The notes beneath the pieces were generated by a model. The model made no database searches and had not been told where the DNA came from. It saw only the letters and a program-made list of their open reading frames with translations. The translations under genes were made by a program, and so were the position numbers. This document shows, one piece after another, positions 8,921 to 18,000 of a stretch of DNA of 53,891 bases (positions are counted from its first letter, which is position 1; every line of letters starts with the position of its first letter). This DNA comes from Gammaproteobacteria bacterium (GTDB taxonomy: Bacteria; Pseudomonadota; Gammaproteobacteria; Chromatiales; Sedimenticolaceae): contig JAGRHE010000002.1 of the NCBI GenBank assembly GCA_020445165.1, positions 1 to 53,891 on the forward strand. Direction: 5' to 3'.

Positions 8921-9076
8921 ATGCTGAAAAATCTTGGAAAGCTGTCCCTGCTCCTCAGGCTCGGAAGCCGGGTGTTCGTCTGCATGCCGAATGCCAACCT
9001 CGAAGGCCGTATGCGCGAGCGCATCCGCCCGCGTGTGTTCTGGCGCTTCGCCTGCTGGTTCGACCGCGCATCCTGA
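8921..9076 (+). CDS. Putative small basic protein, 51 residues
   Basis: A short frame beginning ATG at 8921 and reading MLKNLGKLSLLLRLGSRVFV at its start, ending WFDRAS. It is not recognised. The product is strongly basic (about ten Arg/Lys against few acidic residues), with an amphipathic N-terminal half that could bind a membrane or nucleic acid. GGAG lies about nine bases upstream, and the AT-rich promoter candidate is just before it. It precedes an exported protein gene by 145 bases on the same strand. Coding status is uncertain; conservation in relatives would decide. Confidence 0.4.
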   Translation: MLKNLGKLSLLLRLGSRVFVCMPNANLEGRMRERIRPRVFWRFACWFDRAS

Positions 9077-9221
9077 CGCCCGTACCGGGTTCGACCTTAT
9101 CCGCTATGGCTCCGCCCGGGGCCCGGGCGGCTATCGGCTGAAAAAAATTCCGGGGCCGTCGGGTCTTTCTGTGCACAACGGACGCAACAACCGTCCGTAT
9201 CGCAAACAGGAGACCCAGACC

Positions 9222-9644
9222 ATGAAAAGCACGCTCAGCACGCTCGTTCTCGTTCTCGCCGCCGGCAGCGCCGCGGCCCAGCCATTCGACTTCCAGCGCC
9301 AGTTCGGCTCGACCGAGTATGTCTACGATGCCGATACTCGGGACATGACGTTCGCACCGGTTCAGCCGAGTGACGCCGTCCCCAGCCTGTACTCGGTCAT
9401 GCTGGCTGCCGATGTCGACGGCATTGCACCGAATCACCGGGTCGGCGACATCGTCCCCAGCGGACCGACGCGCATCAGCCTGTACGAGGTGCAGCGCGGC
9501 AGTCCCGAGGCGACCGCCAACGACGGCTACTATGCCCGTTACCCGGCGGATACCGACTGGGACCGGCTGGCACGTGAGTTCCGCGCCGGCAGCAGCAACG
9601 GGGTAATCGCCTCAGAGACCGACGGCAGTGACGATCGTTCGTGA
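9222..9644 (+). CDS. Hypothetical exported protein
   Basis: A 140-residue protein starting at ATG 9222, with AGGAG ten bases upstream. It has a clear signal peptide (MKSTLSTLVLVLAAGSAAA, cleavage before QPFDF). The mature part has no Cys, is acidic, and contains VYDADTRDMTFAP and IVPSGPTRISLYEVQRGSP; no catalytic motif is apparent. The family is not recognised; likely periplasmic. The longer frame to 8934 is rejected because the signal peptide and ribosome site both fit 9222. It converges with mtgA, with a strong hairpin between them. Confidence 0.7.
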   Translation: MKSTLSTLVLVLAAGSAAAQPFDFQRQFGSTEYVYDADTRDMTFAPVQPSDAVPSLYSVMLAADVDGIAPNHRVGDIVPSGPTRISLYEVQRGSPEATANDGYYARYPADTDWDRLAREFRAGSSNGVIASETDGSDDRS

Positions 9645-9654
9645 TCGAACCGGT

Positions 9655-9690
9655 CCGGCCGCGCACTGTCCAGGCGACAGGCGTGGCCGG
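9655..9690. terminator. Strong hairpin between convergent genes
   Basis: CCGGCC plus GCGC (9655-9664) pairs with GCGTGGCCGG (9681-9690) through one G-T wobble, a single A bulge at 9665, then CTGTC/GACAG around a five-base CAGGC loop. Fifteen base pairs in all. It sits between the stops of the exported-protein gene and mtgA and lacks a long T run, so it would be a bidirectional barrier, not a classic intrinsic terminator. Confidence 0.55.
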
Positions 9691-9692
9691 GC

Positions 9693-10433
9693 CTATCCCT
9701 CGTCGGCCGGATTCAGGATACCGTCGAGGTAGGCGGGACCGCCGAGGTTGCGCATCTGGGTCAGGATCCAGCGCTGGCGCTTGCGCACGTAGTCGGACGG
9801 CGCATCGACCCGGAACAGCACCGGGTTGGGCAGCACCGCAGCGATCAGCGCAGCCTGCTGCCGGTTCAGTTCAGCGGCGGAACGATCGAAGTAGTCCCGG
9901 CTGGCGACCGCCACGCCGAACATGCGCGGACCGGTCTCGGCGAAGTTGAGATACATCTCCAGTATCCGGCGCTTGTCCCACAGCAACTCGATCATCGCCG
10001 TGAACCAGACCTCGAGCCCCTTGCGCACGAAGCTGCGTCCCTGCCACAGGAACAGGTTGCGCGCGACCTGCTGGCTGATGGTGCTGGCGCCGCGCAGACG
10101 ACCGCCGTCGCGGTACTCCGCCAGCGCGGCCATGATCTGGTCGGCGTCAAAACCCGAATGCTGTGGAAACAGCTGGTCCTCGGAAGCTACCACGGCCAAC
10201 GCCATGTGCGGATCGATGTCCGCCAGGTCGACCCAGGTCTGCCGCAGAGCCTCCCCTTCGACCAGCGTGCGCTGCAGCATCACCGCCGACCAGGGCGGCT
10301 CGAGCCAGCGCAGCGCGAGCACGCCCCCGCATGACAGCAGCAACGATGCCAGCACGAAGAGCGCAGCCCAGCGACCCATGCGTCGCCACAGGCCGCCCCT
10401 GCGTTTGGATCTCCTGCCCGTCGTGCCCGCCAT
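9693..10433 (-). CDS. mtgA: Monofunctional biosynthetic peptidoglycan transglycosylase
   Basis: A 246-residue glycosyltransferase family 51 enzyme that polymerises lipid II into glycan strands at the periplasmic face. One N-terminal membrane anchor lies at about residues 19-40 (WAALFVLASLLLSCGGVLAL) after a basic cytoplasmic stub. GT51 motifs are in order: SEDQLFPQHSGFD with the catalytic Glu, GASTISQQVARNLFLW, KGLEVWFTAMIELLWDKRRI leading into LEMYLN, and AALIAAVLPNP. Length and lack of a transpeptidase domain match MtgA. I start at ATG 10433 so that the basic stub leads straight into the anchor; the frame is open further upstream to 10601. It is divergent from edd. Confidence 0.92.
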   Translation of the reverse strand: MAGTTGRRSKRRGGLWRRMGRWAALFVLASLLLSCGGVLALRWLEPPWSAVMLQRTLVEGEALRQTWVDLADIDPHMALAVVASEDQLFPQHSGFDADQIMAALAEYRDGGRLRGASTISQQVARNLFLWQGRSFVRKGLEVWFTAMIELLWDKRRILEMYLNFAETGPRMFGVAVASRDYFDRSAAELNRQQAALIAAVLPNPVLFRVDAPSDYVRKRQRWILTQMRNLGGPAYLDGILNPADEG

Positions 10434-10698
10434 CTTCGTCCCGGTCTGCCAAAAGGCCGGCATTATCGCCGCTTCGGCAGCCGGACTCACGTCGCCCGCA
10501 CCCCGACGGCGCACACAGCCCGGCATGAACCCCGTCACGCACCCGACTGGTGCAGCCGCAATCCACCGAACGTCGCGATCTGCAGGCAGCGCGGACAGCA
10601 CACTCCAGCGGCACAGCCTTTGCAGCTAAACTGCGCGCAGGCGCGATCATCTGCGGTCACGCCACCCCGTTTCGCATACCCACATCAGCAGGCAAAGC

Positions 10699-12549
10699 AT
10701 GAGCACACTGCACCCGAGCATCGCGCACGTCACCGAGCGTGTCCGCGAACGCAGCCGCGCCACCCGGCAGAATTACCTCGCACGCGTCGAACGGGCGATC
10801 GCCGACGGGCCGGTGCGCAAAGGGCTGTCCTGTACCAACCTGGCGCATGCCTTCGCCGCGTTTCCGGCCGGCGACAAACAGATTCTGCGCGAGCTGCGCC
10901 AGCCCAACCTGGCGATCGTCTCGGCCTACAACGACATGCTGTCCGCGCATCAACCGCTGGAACACTATCCGCAACTGATCAAAAAGGCGGTGCGCGAACT
11001 CGGTGCCACGGCGCAGTTCGCCGGTGGTGTGCCGGCCATGTGCGACGGCGTCACCCAGGGCCAACCGGGCATGGAGCTGTCACTGTTCAGTCGTGACACG
11101 ATCGCGATGGCGACCGCGATCGCGCTGTCGCACAACACCTTCGACGGTGTGTTGTACCTGGGCGTGTGCGACAAAATCGTGCCCGGCCTGTTCATCGGAG
11201 CGCTGACCTTCGGTCACCTGCCGGCGGTGTTCGTGCCGGCTGGGCCGATGACGACCGGCATCCCGAACGAGGAAAAGGCCCGCACCCGGCAGCTTTTCGC
11301 CGAGGGCAAGATCGGTCGCGATGCGCTGCTCGAGGCCGAGAGTCAGTCCTACCATGGCGCCGGCACCTGCACCTTTTACGGCACCGCCAACAGCAACCAG
11401 ATGCTGATGGAGGTGATGGGCCTGCACCTGCCCGGCACCGCGTTCGTCAACCCGGGTACGCCGCTGCGCGACGCGCTGACCGCGGCATCCGGCAGGCGCG
11501 CGGCCGCGATCACCGCGCTGGGCAGTGAGTTCATCCCGGTCGGGCGCATGATCGACGAGCGCAGCCTGGTCAACGCGATCGTCGCCCTGCTGGCGACCGG
11601 CGGCTCGACCAACCATACCCTGCACCTGGTTGCGATGGGCCGCGCCGCGGGCGTGCAGCTAAACTGGGACGACTTCAACGATCTGTCCGACGTGGTACCA
11701 CTCTTGGCGCGCGTGTATCCGAACGGCGAGGCTGACATCAACCAGTTCCACGCCGCCGGCGGCACCGCCTACCTGATCCGCGAATTGCTCGACGCCGGTC
11801 TGCTGCATCGCGATGCACAGACGGTGATGGGTGAAGGGATCGACGCCTACACGCGCGACCCCTGGCTCGACGAAGGCCACCTGACCTGGCGCGACGCACC
11901 GGCGACAACCGGCAACGACAACATCCTGCGTCCGGCTGCAGAGCCGTTCAGCAAGACCGGCGGCCTGAAAGTGCTGACCGGCAACCTCGGCCGGGCGGTG
12001 ATCAAGGTCTCCGCGGTCAAGCCGGAGCACCGCGTGGTCCAGGCACCGGCGATCGTGTTCGACGACCAGGACGATGTGATGGCCGCGTTCGAGCGCGGCG
12101 AACTCGAACGCGATTTCGTCGCCGTGATCCGGCACCAGGGGCCGCGTGCCAATGGCATGCCCGAATTGCACAAACTGACCCCGCCGCTCGGCGTGCTGCA
12201 GGGACGCGGCTTCAAGGTCGCGATCGTCACCGACGGGCGCATGTCGGGCGCATCGGGCAAGGTGCCGGCCGCGATCCACGTCACCCCCGAAGCACTGAGC
12301 GACGGCCCGATCGGGCGCGTGCGCGACGGCGACATGATCCTGGTCGACGGCGAACGGGGTATTCTCGAAGCGCAGGTCGAAGAGGAGGTGTGGCAAGCAC
12401 GCGAACTCGCGCCACACCCATCCGCCGCCTGTCACTGGGGCATCGGGCGCGAGCTGTTCGACAGCTTCCGCGCGCGCTGCACCGGCGCCGAGGACGGCGC
12501 GATGAGCATCCTGTGCGACACGCCACCCGAGCTTGAGATCAACGCCTGA
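10699..12549 (+). CDS. edd: Phosphogluconate dehydratase Edd
   Basis: A 616-residue IlvD/Edd-family iron-sulfur dehydratase that converts 6-phosphogluconate to 2-keto-3-deoxy-6-phosphogluconate, the first dedicated step of the Entner-Doudoroff pathway. Cys residues that would hold the [4Fe-4S] cluster are in [17 protein letters not shown] and [15 protein letters not shown]. The C-terminal [20 protein letters not shown] motif is diagnostic of the family. Length matches Edd (about 600) and exceeds IlvD (about 560), and the partner eda follows after 24 bases. The start at 10699 gives the standard N terminus ([19 protein letters not shown]). Confidence 0.95.
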   Translation: MSTLHPSIAHVTERVRERSRATRQNYLARVERAIADGPVRKGLSCTNLAHAFAAFPAGDKQILRELRQPNLAIVSAYNDMLSAHQPLEHYPQLIKKAVRELGATAQFAGGVPAMCDGVTQGQPGMELSLFSRDTIAMATAIALSHNTFDGVLYLGVCDKIVPGLFIGALTFGHLPAVFVPAGPMTTGIPNEEKARTRQLFAEGKIGRDALLEAESQSYHGAGTCTFYGTANSNQMLMEVMGLHLPGTAFVNPGTPLRDALTAASGRRAAAITALGSEFIPVGRMIDERSLVNAIVALLATGGSTNHTLHLVAMGRAAGVQLNWDDFNDLSDVVPLLARVYPNGEADINQFHAAGGTAYLIRELLDAGLLHRDAQTVMGEGIDAYTRDPWLDEGHLTWRDAPATTGNDNILRPAAEPFSKTGGLKVLTGNLGRAVIKVSAVKPEHRVVQAPAIVFDDQDDVMAAFERGELERDFVAVIRHQGPRANGMPELHKLTPPLGVLQGRGFKVAIVTDGRMSGASGKVPAAIHVTPEALSDGPIGRVRDGDMILVDGERGILEAQVEEEVWQARELAPHPSAACHWGIGRELFDSFRARCTGAEDGAMSILCDTPPELEINA

Positions 12550-12573
12550 AACCGGGTCGACCCCGCCAGTGAA

Positions 12574-13209
12574 ATGAGTGCCATGAATATCGAACAGATC
12601 GTAACCGCCACCCCGGTCCTGCCGGTCATCGTAGTGAACAAGGTCGCGCATGCCGTGCCATTGGCCCGGGCCCTCGTCGCGGGTGGCATCCGCGTGCTGG
12701 AAGTGACCCTGCGCACACCGGTCGCACTGGATGCGGTCGAAGCGATCGCCAAGGCGGTGCCGGACGCGATCGTCGGTGTGGGCACGCTGACCCGGCCGGA
12801 ACAGTTCGCCCAGGCCAGCGACGCCGGCGCACAGTTCGCGGTCAGCCCGGGCCTGACCCGGGTGCTGCTCAATGCCAGCGGCCAGTCCGAACTTCCCTTC
12901 CTGCCCGGCGTGTTCACGCCGAGCGAGGCGATGGCCGCACGCGATGTCGGTTTCGAATACCTGAAGCTGTTCCCGGCCCAGCAGGCTGGCGGCATCGGCA
13001 TGCTCAAGGCCATGGCGAGCCCATTCTCCGAGCTCAAATTCTGCCCGACCGGTGGCGTCGGCCCGGACAACTTCCGTGACTTTCTCGCGCTGCCGAACGT
13101 GGTCTGCGTCGGCGGGTCGTGGGTCGCCCCGCTCGACTTGGTCGAGGCCGAAGACTGGGACGGCATCACCGCGCTGGCGCGTGCGGCGACCGGTGAAGCC
13201 GCCGCCTAG
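12574..13209 (+). CDS. eda: KDPG/KHG aldolase Eda
   Basis: A 211-residue class I aldolase that splits KDPG into pyruvate and glyceraldehyde 3-phosphate, completing the Entner-Doudoroff route begun by the preceding edd. Motifs: PVIVVNKVAHAVPLARAL, RVLEVTLRTP (Glu proton shuttle region), FLPGVFTPSEAM, the Schiff-base lysine in FEYLKLFPA, and FCPTGGVGPDNF with the phosphate-binding loop VCVGGSW. Two ATG codons, 12574 and 12583, are in frame; I keep the first. Edd and eda likely form one operon; no zwf, pgl or glk is next to them here. Confidence 0.94.
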   Translation: MSAMNIEQIVTATPVLPVIVVNKVAHAVPLARALVAGGIRVLEVTLRTPVALDAVEAIAKAVPDAIVGVGTLTRPEQFAQASDAGAQFAVSPGLTRVLLNASGQSELPFLPGVFTPSEAMAARDVGFEYLKLFPAQQAGGIGMLKAMASPFSELKFCPTGGVGPDNFRDFLALPNVVCVGGSWVAPLDLVEAEDWDGITALARAATGEAAA

Positions 13210-13228
13210 CGCGACTGATGCGTTGCTA

Positions 13229-13249
13229 CCTTTACGGCTACCGTAAAGG
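13229..13249. terminator. Perfect palindrome just after eda
   Basis: CCTTTACGG, CTA, CCGTAAAGG: nine perfect base pairs with a three-base centre, 20 bases after the eda stop. There is no T run, so it may be a processing or stability hairpin or a protein-binding palindrome rather than an intrinsic terminator. Confidence 0.4.
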
Positions 13250-13513
13250 CGGAGCGATCGTGTCCGGATTGTCGGAAGTATCCTTGACGAACACTTCATT
13301 CTGGCGCTCGAAAATCTCTTCTGGTGGAACCGAGAGAAATATTCTCATTCATCGTCATTCCAACTTGAGGATACTTATTCGCCCGACCCGACTCTGCGTC
13401 CTATATACAGCTGACCGGGCTAAATCAGAACGTCAGGATAATATACATATCCGATTCTTGGCACTTTGGCGGACATCCTGAAATTTTCATCGTACTCAAT
13501 CAGTTGTGTCGAC

Positions 13514-13529
13514 TGGAATGCTACTTGCT
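13514..13529 (+). promoter_or_regulatory. Sigma-54 (-24/-12) promoter of the PEP-CTERM-like gene
   Basis: TGGAATGCTACTTGCT matches the consensus TGGCACRNNNNTTGCW at all but two positions, with GG and GC separated by exactly ten bases. Transcription would start near 13540, giving a leader of about 33 bases to the ATG at 13573. PEP-CTERM genes in exosortase-bearing bacteria are known to be often driven by sigma-54 with the PrsK/PrsR two-component system. Confidence 0.6.
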
Positions 13530-13559
13530 ATCGAGTTTTCTCACGAAATCTAGATGGAT

Positions 13560-13565
13560 GGAGAG
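13560..13565 (+). promoter_or_regulatory. Ribosome binding site choosing ATG 13573
   Basis: GGAGAG lies seven bases before ATG 13573. It is itself inside the codons following an in-frame ATG at 13558, which has no such site and gives a poorer signal peptide. Confidence 0.5.
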
Positions 13566-13572
13566 ATCGAAG

Positions 13573-14094
13573 ATGGTAGCTGGTAAATCTGTTCCCCTGA
13601 CGCTGTTCCTGGTACTTTCAGTTTCCGCTGCCCAAGCGGTACCAATAAAGCTGTCGTTTTCGGCCACAGGGGTTGCTGATTCCAACGGCAATCCAGCACC
13701 AACTGATCCCGCGACCGGGGTGTTCGTATATGAAGCCGCATCACTGGGCTCCACTATCGACTCCTTGACCTCAGTCTCGCTCACATTGGACGGTGTTAAG
13801 TACGGCGTCGGAGACATCAGCTTTAAGTCTCCATTCGGGGGACACGCTGATGTTATTTACGGCACGCTGAATGGTGTGGGAACTAACGCGCTTACGAATG
13901 ATTTTTGGCTCGTGTTTCACCGGGTGGCAGGAATTGGACTTGACTTTTCCTATACGTCTGCCTCCAGGCCAGGAACCTGGTTTTCGCAGCAGTTCAGCTC
14001 ATTTAGTCTTTCGCAAATCCCGGCGCCGGGTACTCTGGCGCTGATAAGTCTTGGCGCTATCGGTTTCGGGGTCCGGAAACGCTTGCTGAGATAA
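13573..14094 (+). CDS. PEP-CTERM-like exported protein
   Basis: A 173-residue exported protein. An N-terminal signal peptide (VPLTLFLVLSVSAAQA) is followed by a Ser/Thr/Gly-rich beta-type body, and the C terminus has the tripartite sorting signal of PEP-CTERM proteins: a PAPGT motif (variant of VPEPST), a hydrophobic helix (LALISLGAIGFGV) and a basic tail (RKRLLR). Such proteins are cut and anchored or released by exosortase during exopolysaccharide-linked export. No exosortase is in this window. The body (VDSLTSVSLTLDGVKYGVGD-like repeats of beta strands) gives no enzymatic clue. Codon use and GC are lower than the neighbours. A sigma-54 promoter match lies upstream. Confidence 0.72.
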   Translation: MVAGKSVPLTLFLVLSVSAAQAVPIKLSFSATGVADSNGNPAPTDPATGVFVYEAASLGSTIDSLTSVSLTLDGVKYGVGDISFKSPFGGHADVIYGTLNGVGTNALTNDFWLVFHRVAGIGLDFSYTSASRPGTWFSQQFSSFSLSQIPAPGTLALISLGAIGFGVRKRLLR

Positions 14095-14189
14095 TCGGCT
14101 TAGCGTTTTTATCTCGGCAGCCAAACTGACAGCGTTCCGAGGACCTTCGTGCCTGTCTTCTTGGAGCCGCGTCCGGCCGTGGATTGTCG

Positions 14190-14236
14190 CGTAGGGCAGG
14201 CTGGGCCTGCCGATGTCGGGCACAGCCCGACCTACG
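14190..14236. repeat. Double-hairpin palindromic repeat element
   Basis: The ends CGTAGG and CCTACG are inverted. Inside are two GC hairpins, GGCAGG-CTGGG-CCTGCC on the left and GTCGGGC-ACA-GCCCGAC on the right, separated by GAT. This matches a dispersed palindrome class seen in many GC-rich gammaproteobacteria. It lies between the PEP-CTERM-like gene and the toxin-antitoxin pair. Confidence 0.65.
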
Positions 14237-14290
14237 ATTCAGCGGCGAGCTTCTGGCCGCTTTCTGCACACTTACGGCAACAAAGCGCCT

Positions 14291-14677
14291 TCATTGCAGC
14301 GCGCTCATGCTCTTGACTGCGTACTGTCGAATCGTGTCATCGGCAGTGAGGATCTCCAGTCCTTCCGCTTGCGACTGGGCAACCAGCATCCGGTCGAAGG
14401 GATCGCGACGATGCTGCGGAAGTTCGCCAGCGCGTTCGCCGTGAAAGATGCTGATCGGCAGCTTCTCGAAACCTTCTTCTTCCACAATTGAATCGAGATC
14501 GTCCGGCGCATCCAGTTTGCCGAGTGCTTTCATGATCGATATCTCCCATGCCGTGGCGGCACTCACGTAGATCTGATGCTCCGCGTTTGCAATCAGGCTG
14601 CGTGCCTTGGGGCCAAGCTGCCGATCATCGGCAAGCCACCACAGCAAGACATGTGTATCGAGCAAGAGCCGCCTCAT
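14291..14677 (-). CDS. vapC: PIN-domain ribonuclease toxin, VapC type
   Basis: A 128-residue PIN-domain protein of the type II toxin class; VapC toxins cut specific RNAs, often tRNA. The acidic metal-binding residues of the PIN fold are visible: D7 in LLLDTHVLLW, E45 in ATAWEISI, D95 in RDPFDRMLVAQ and D113/D114 in LTADDTI. This wording is that of the common PIN subgroup encoded with Phd/YefM-like antitoxins. Its start overlaps the stop of the antitoxin gene by four bases (ATGA), the normal antitoxin-first order. Intact length indicates an active toxin. It ends near the double-hairpin repeat. Confidence 0.88.
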   Translation of the reverse strand: MRRLLLDTHVLLWWLADDRQLGPKARSLIANAEHQIYVSAATAWEISIMKALGKLDAPDDLDSIVEEEGFEKLPISIFHGERAGELPQHRRDPFDRMLVAQSQAEGLEILTADDTIRQYAVKSMSALQ

Positions 14678-14913
14678 TCACCGGCCTTGAAATCTTCGAT
14701 GCCGTCAGGGGGCGTAACGTCGAAATCCGGCGCGATCCTGATCTGTCCCGCCAGCCGGCCTGGCACGCGTTCTTTTCGGGTGCCCTTGTGCGGCAGCAGA
14801 TCCAGATAAGGCTTTCCCGCTTTGGCGATGACAACGCGCTCACCTTTCCAGACCAGCTCGCCCAGTTCTGAGAGTTTGGACTTCGCCTCATACATATTGA
14901 CTTGCTTTGTCAT
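14674..14913 (-). CDS. Phd/YefM-type antitoxin of the PIN toxin
   Basis: A 79-residue antitoxin. The N-terminal half, MTKQVNMYEAKSKLSELGEL and the following VWKGERVVIAKAGKP, is the Phd/YefM DNA-binding fold; the C-terminal half (FDVTPPDGIEDFKAGE) should be the flexible toxin-neutralising tail. I start at ATG 14913, eleven codons inside the longer frame, because the conserved fold begins there and AGGA lies just upstream. The toxin gene overlaps its stop. A perfect 14-base palindrome 31 bases upstream of the start is a likely autoregulatory operator. Confidence 0.87.
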   Translation of the reverse strand: MTKQVNMYEAKSKLSELGELVWKGERVVIAKAGKPYLDLLPHKGTRKERVPGRLAGQIRIAPDFDVTPPDGIEDFKAGE

Positions 14914-14944
14914 GTTCCTGATTTCAAGAAATTGCCCGGTGAAC

Positions 14945-14966
14945 AACTTAGCTAAGTTCAGCTAAG
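14945..14966 (-). promoter_or_regulatory. Operator candidate of the VapBC-like operon
   Basis: AACTTAGCTAAGTT (14945-14958) is a perfect 14-base palindrome. The half TTAGCTAAG recurs as TCAGCTAAG ten bases on (to 14966), one helical turn away. It lies 31 bases upstream of the antitoxin start, where the toxin-antitoxin complex would bind for autorepression. Confidence 0.45.
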
Positions 14967-15040
14967 CCCGATATCGAATACAACTTCGAACGGGTCCGTT
15001 TTGATTGCGAACAATGTCCGGCACCCGTGGAAAACTCCGG

Positions 15041-15057
15041 AAAAACTCCGATCGGAG
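15041..15057 (-). terminator. Weak intrinsic terminator candidate after the RTX gene
   Basis: On the minus strand CTCCGATCGGAG is followed directly by TTTTT, 34 bases after the stop of the RTX gene. The stem is short (four to five pairs with a tetraloop), so efficiency is doubtful. Confidence 0.35.
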
Positions 15058-15090
15058 ACTCATCCCGTGGTCGCCGCTGAGCCGCCGGCA

Positions 15091-18000
15091 TCAGGCCGCC
15101 TGCCACGCGGCCGCTATGGTTGCCGACAACCCCTGGTAGCTGGGATCCGAAAACACCGCCTCCACCGCAGGTGGCTTGTCGAACGCGGCCATCGCGGCGA
15201 TCAGCTGCTCCAGTCCCTGGTCGATTGAGATGCTGGCATCCGAGGTTTCGATGCGCTCGACCACGGTATTGCTAGAGGCATACCAGTCTGCCAGCGTGAC
15301 CTGGTCGGAGGCGCCCAGCACGGAGACTACGAGATCACTGCCCGTTCGCTCAAACCACAGCTGTTCGTGTCCGATCGCTGAGAATGCCAGGGTGTCGTAG
15401 CCACCAGTTTCGTATACCCGGTCTCTGCCATCGCCAGTTGCAAAGCGATAGGTGTCATCCCCCATCCCTCCTCGCAAGGTGTCATTGCCCGATCCACCGA
15501 TCAGTGCATCGGCACGATCCGTGGCGATAATCATGTCGTTGCCCGCACCGCCATCGATGGCAGCGACATTGCTCAGCGTTATCGTGCTGACATCCAGGTA
15601 GTTGCTGAAGCCGTCCCCGAGTACCCGTGCCGCGTCGGGACCGCCGTCGATTTCCTCGATGCTGTTTCCTCGCGAGAGCCAACCGGAGATCCCGATCGCC
15701 TCGGTGCCCCCGCTGGCAATGACACGGTCATAGCCGGCGCCACCATAGAAGCCATCGAATCCACCGCCCATACTGACGAGAAAACGATCGTCGCCTCCAT
15801 TGCCATACAGGCGATCATTACCTTCCAGCCCTTCCAAGTAATCGTCGCCAATGCTGCCGAACAGGTAGTCGTTGCGTGCGGTACCGATCACCCGGTTGAC
15901 GTCCTCCTGCATCAACGAGTCGACATCCATCGCTTTCAGGCGACTGCCGTCCGCGAACAGGAAGTGTTCAACCGGCGAACCTTGTGCGCCGGTCCATCCG
16001 GCAATGGTCACCTGGTCGTCTAAGCCGTAACCAATCTGCAAGGCGCCTTCATCCAGGCCCACGACAAGATCGGCCACGGCAATACCCGCACCAAACACGA
16101 TGCTGTCCTCACCGGCCGAATCAAGCAGTTGGTCATTGCCGTCGCCAACCTTGAACAGGTAATGGTCGTTGCCGGCTCCCCCTTCGAGCCGATCATCGCC
16201 GGCACCGCCCTCGAGCATGTCGTCGCCCGCACCGGCGAGCAGCACGTCATCGCCATCGAGACCAGAGATGCGGTCGACAACCGAGGTACCTTCGAGCAGG
16301 TCGTCCCGGGCACTGCCGTCGATATCAAAGCCGCGCTCGACCAGTTCTTCGTAGCTCAGCGTCGTACCATCGGCAAAATGGAACCGGTCGATATCACGTA
16401 CACCGTCGACGACATTGTCTGGATCGAAGTTCTGCAGGTGGATCTCCAGACCATCCCCGGCAAAGCTCAGCTTCAACGAGCCGCGTGAAAGACGCACACC
16501 GGCACCCGAGTAGCCACTACCAAGAACGAGGTTGTTGCGCTGGCTGGCCGATGAACGATCGTTAATGATCACCCGGCCAGCCGACACGCCTGCCGACGAC
16601 ACGACATAGGTGTCGCCACCCGCGCCACCGGCCAGCGTGGTGGTGTTGATCGGAACCTGCACACCGTCGGCATGCACCGGGATCTGCAGACGCAGGATGT
16701 CATTGCCGGCACCACCGTGCACGGTCACGTCGCCACCGGTAAAGTCATCCTGTGTAGCCGGACTGCCGTAGGTCACGGTCACCTGGTCATCTCCGGCGCC
16801 GGCAATGATCTCGACCGGCTTCTCGCGCGCCGTGACCTCGATCAGGTCGTCGCCACCGCGCGTATAAACCAGGCCACCATCAAGCGCACTGACATGGTCG
16901 GCATCTTCGCTGCCCCAGTACGCCTCGTCGTTGGCGAACGGTCGGCCATAGAGCGTTTGGATCGCCGATTGCCGGCCATCGACCGCCGACTTGAGCAGGT
17001 CGACGATGCCGTCGCCGTTGATGTCGGCCAGGGCGACCTGCTCGACACCTTCGTATGGCTGGTGAACACGGATATCCTGCGCGCCCTGCGGTGCGGTTGG
17101 CGCTCCGGGATACGGCGACATCAGACGGAAACCCTCGTTCGCCGACATCGACCACAGATCAACGCTCGCAAGAAAACCCGTCTCACGGCCCAATATGACC
17201 CATGCCAATCCGTTTTGCCCGATCCCGACGCCCTCGCTGTCTGTTTCGCCGGCAAACGAACCAAGCACGATGTCGCTTAATCCGTCGGAATTGACGTCCG
17301 CTGCTTCGATCTCAAACCCGTCGGTTCGATAATAGGTCCAGGGGAGGCCTGTTATCGCAAAGCCATTGCTACCATCCAGCAACGCCAGATCGTTAGCCTG
17401 CAGTCCACCCGGTCCGCCGAAGATCACCGACAGATCAGCATTCGCATACCCGACAGCGACATCGTCATAGCCATCGCCATTGACATCACCCACAGCATGG
17501 ACCGGAAGCCCACCATACTGAGATGTGAGCAGCCGGCCCTGCTTGAACAATTCCGTCGACTGGCCGGTCGCAAGGTGATCCAAATCGACGTCACCATACA
17601 GATCGGCTGAGCTGTACAGGATACGGTGGACCTGGGTCGGAAACACCGCGCCCCCCTCTTCATCACCCGATCCATCAGCGTTTCGCAGATGTTCCGACAT
17701 CAGGAACAAATCGACGCGGCCATCGCCGTTCACGTCACCGATTGCGTTCAGGCTGCGGACATTGGGATTCGGCACATCTGCACTGTTGTAGAGCTGCAGG
17801 GATGATTGTGCCGTCAACGTCGACGCATCAACTGTCTGGCCTCTCCAAGAGGCGACATCATCCAACAAGTGGATCGACAGGTTTCCGGCCGAGAAAAGCA
17901 GGTCCTGCTTGCCGTCGCCGTCCCAATCAATCGTCTCTACGTAGACATGAGGCTGATCGCCACTGAGCCTGTGCGTCAGAGGTACACCGGGATCCGAAAT

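Larger units (their letters stand above)
13210..13572. other. Intergenic region with palindrome and sigma-54 promoter, lower GC
   Basis: Base composition drops to about half GC compared with the neighbouring edd-eda genes, and several short frames here look non-coding. It holds the 13229-13249 palindrome just after eda and the -24/-12 promoter match at 13514-13529 that serves the PEP-CTERM-like gene. The composition shift marks the left edge of an accessory stretch. Confidence 0.55.

Noticed and set aside
11659..13299. 546-codon minus-strand frame opposite edd-eda
   Set aside because: Shadow of the strongly conserved Entner-Doudoroff genes; no own motifs.
13459..13474. TGGCAC near 13459 as a second sigma-54 -24 box
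   Set aside because: No GC at the required ten-base spacing downstream.
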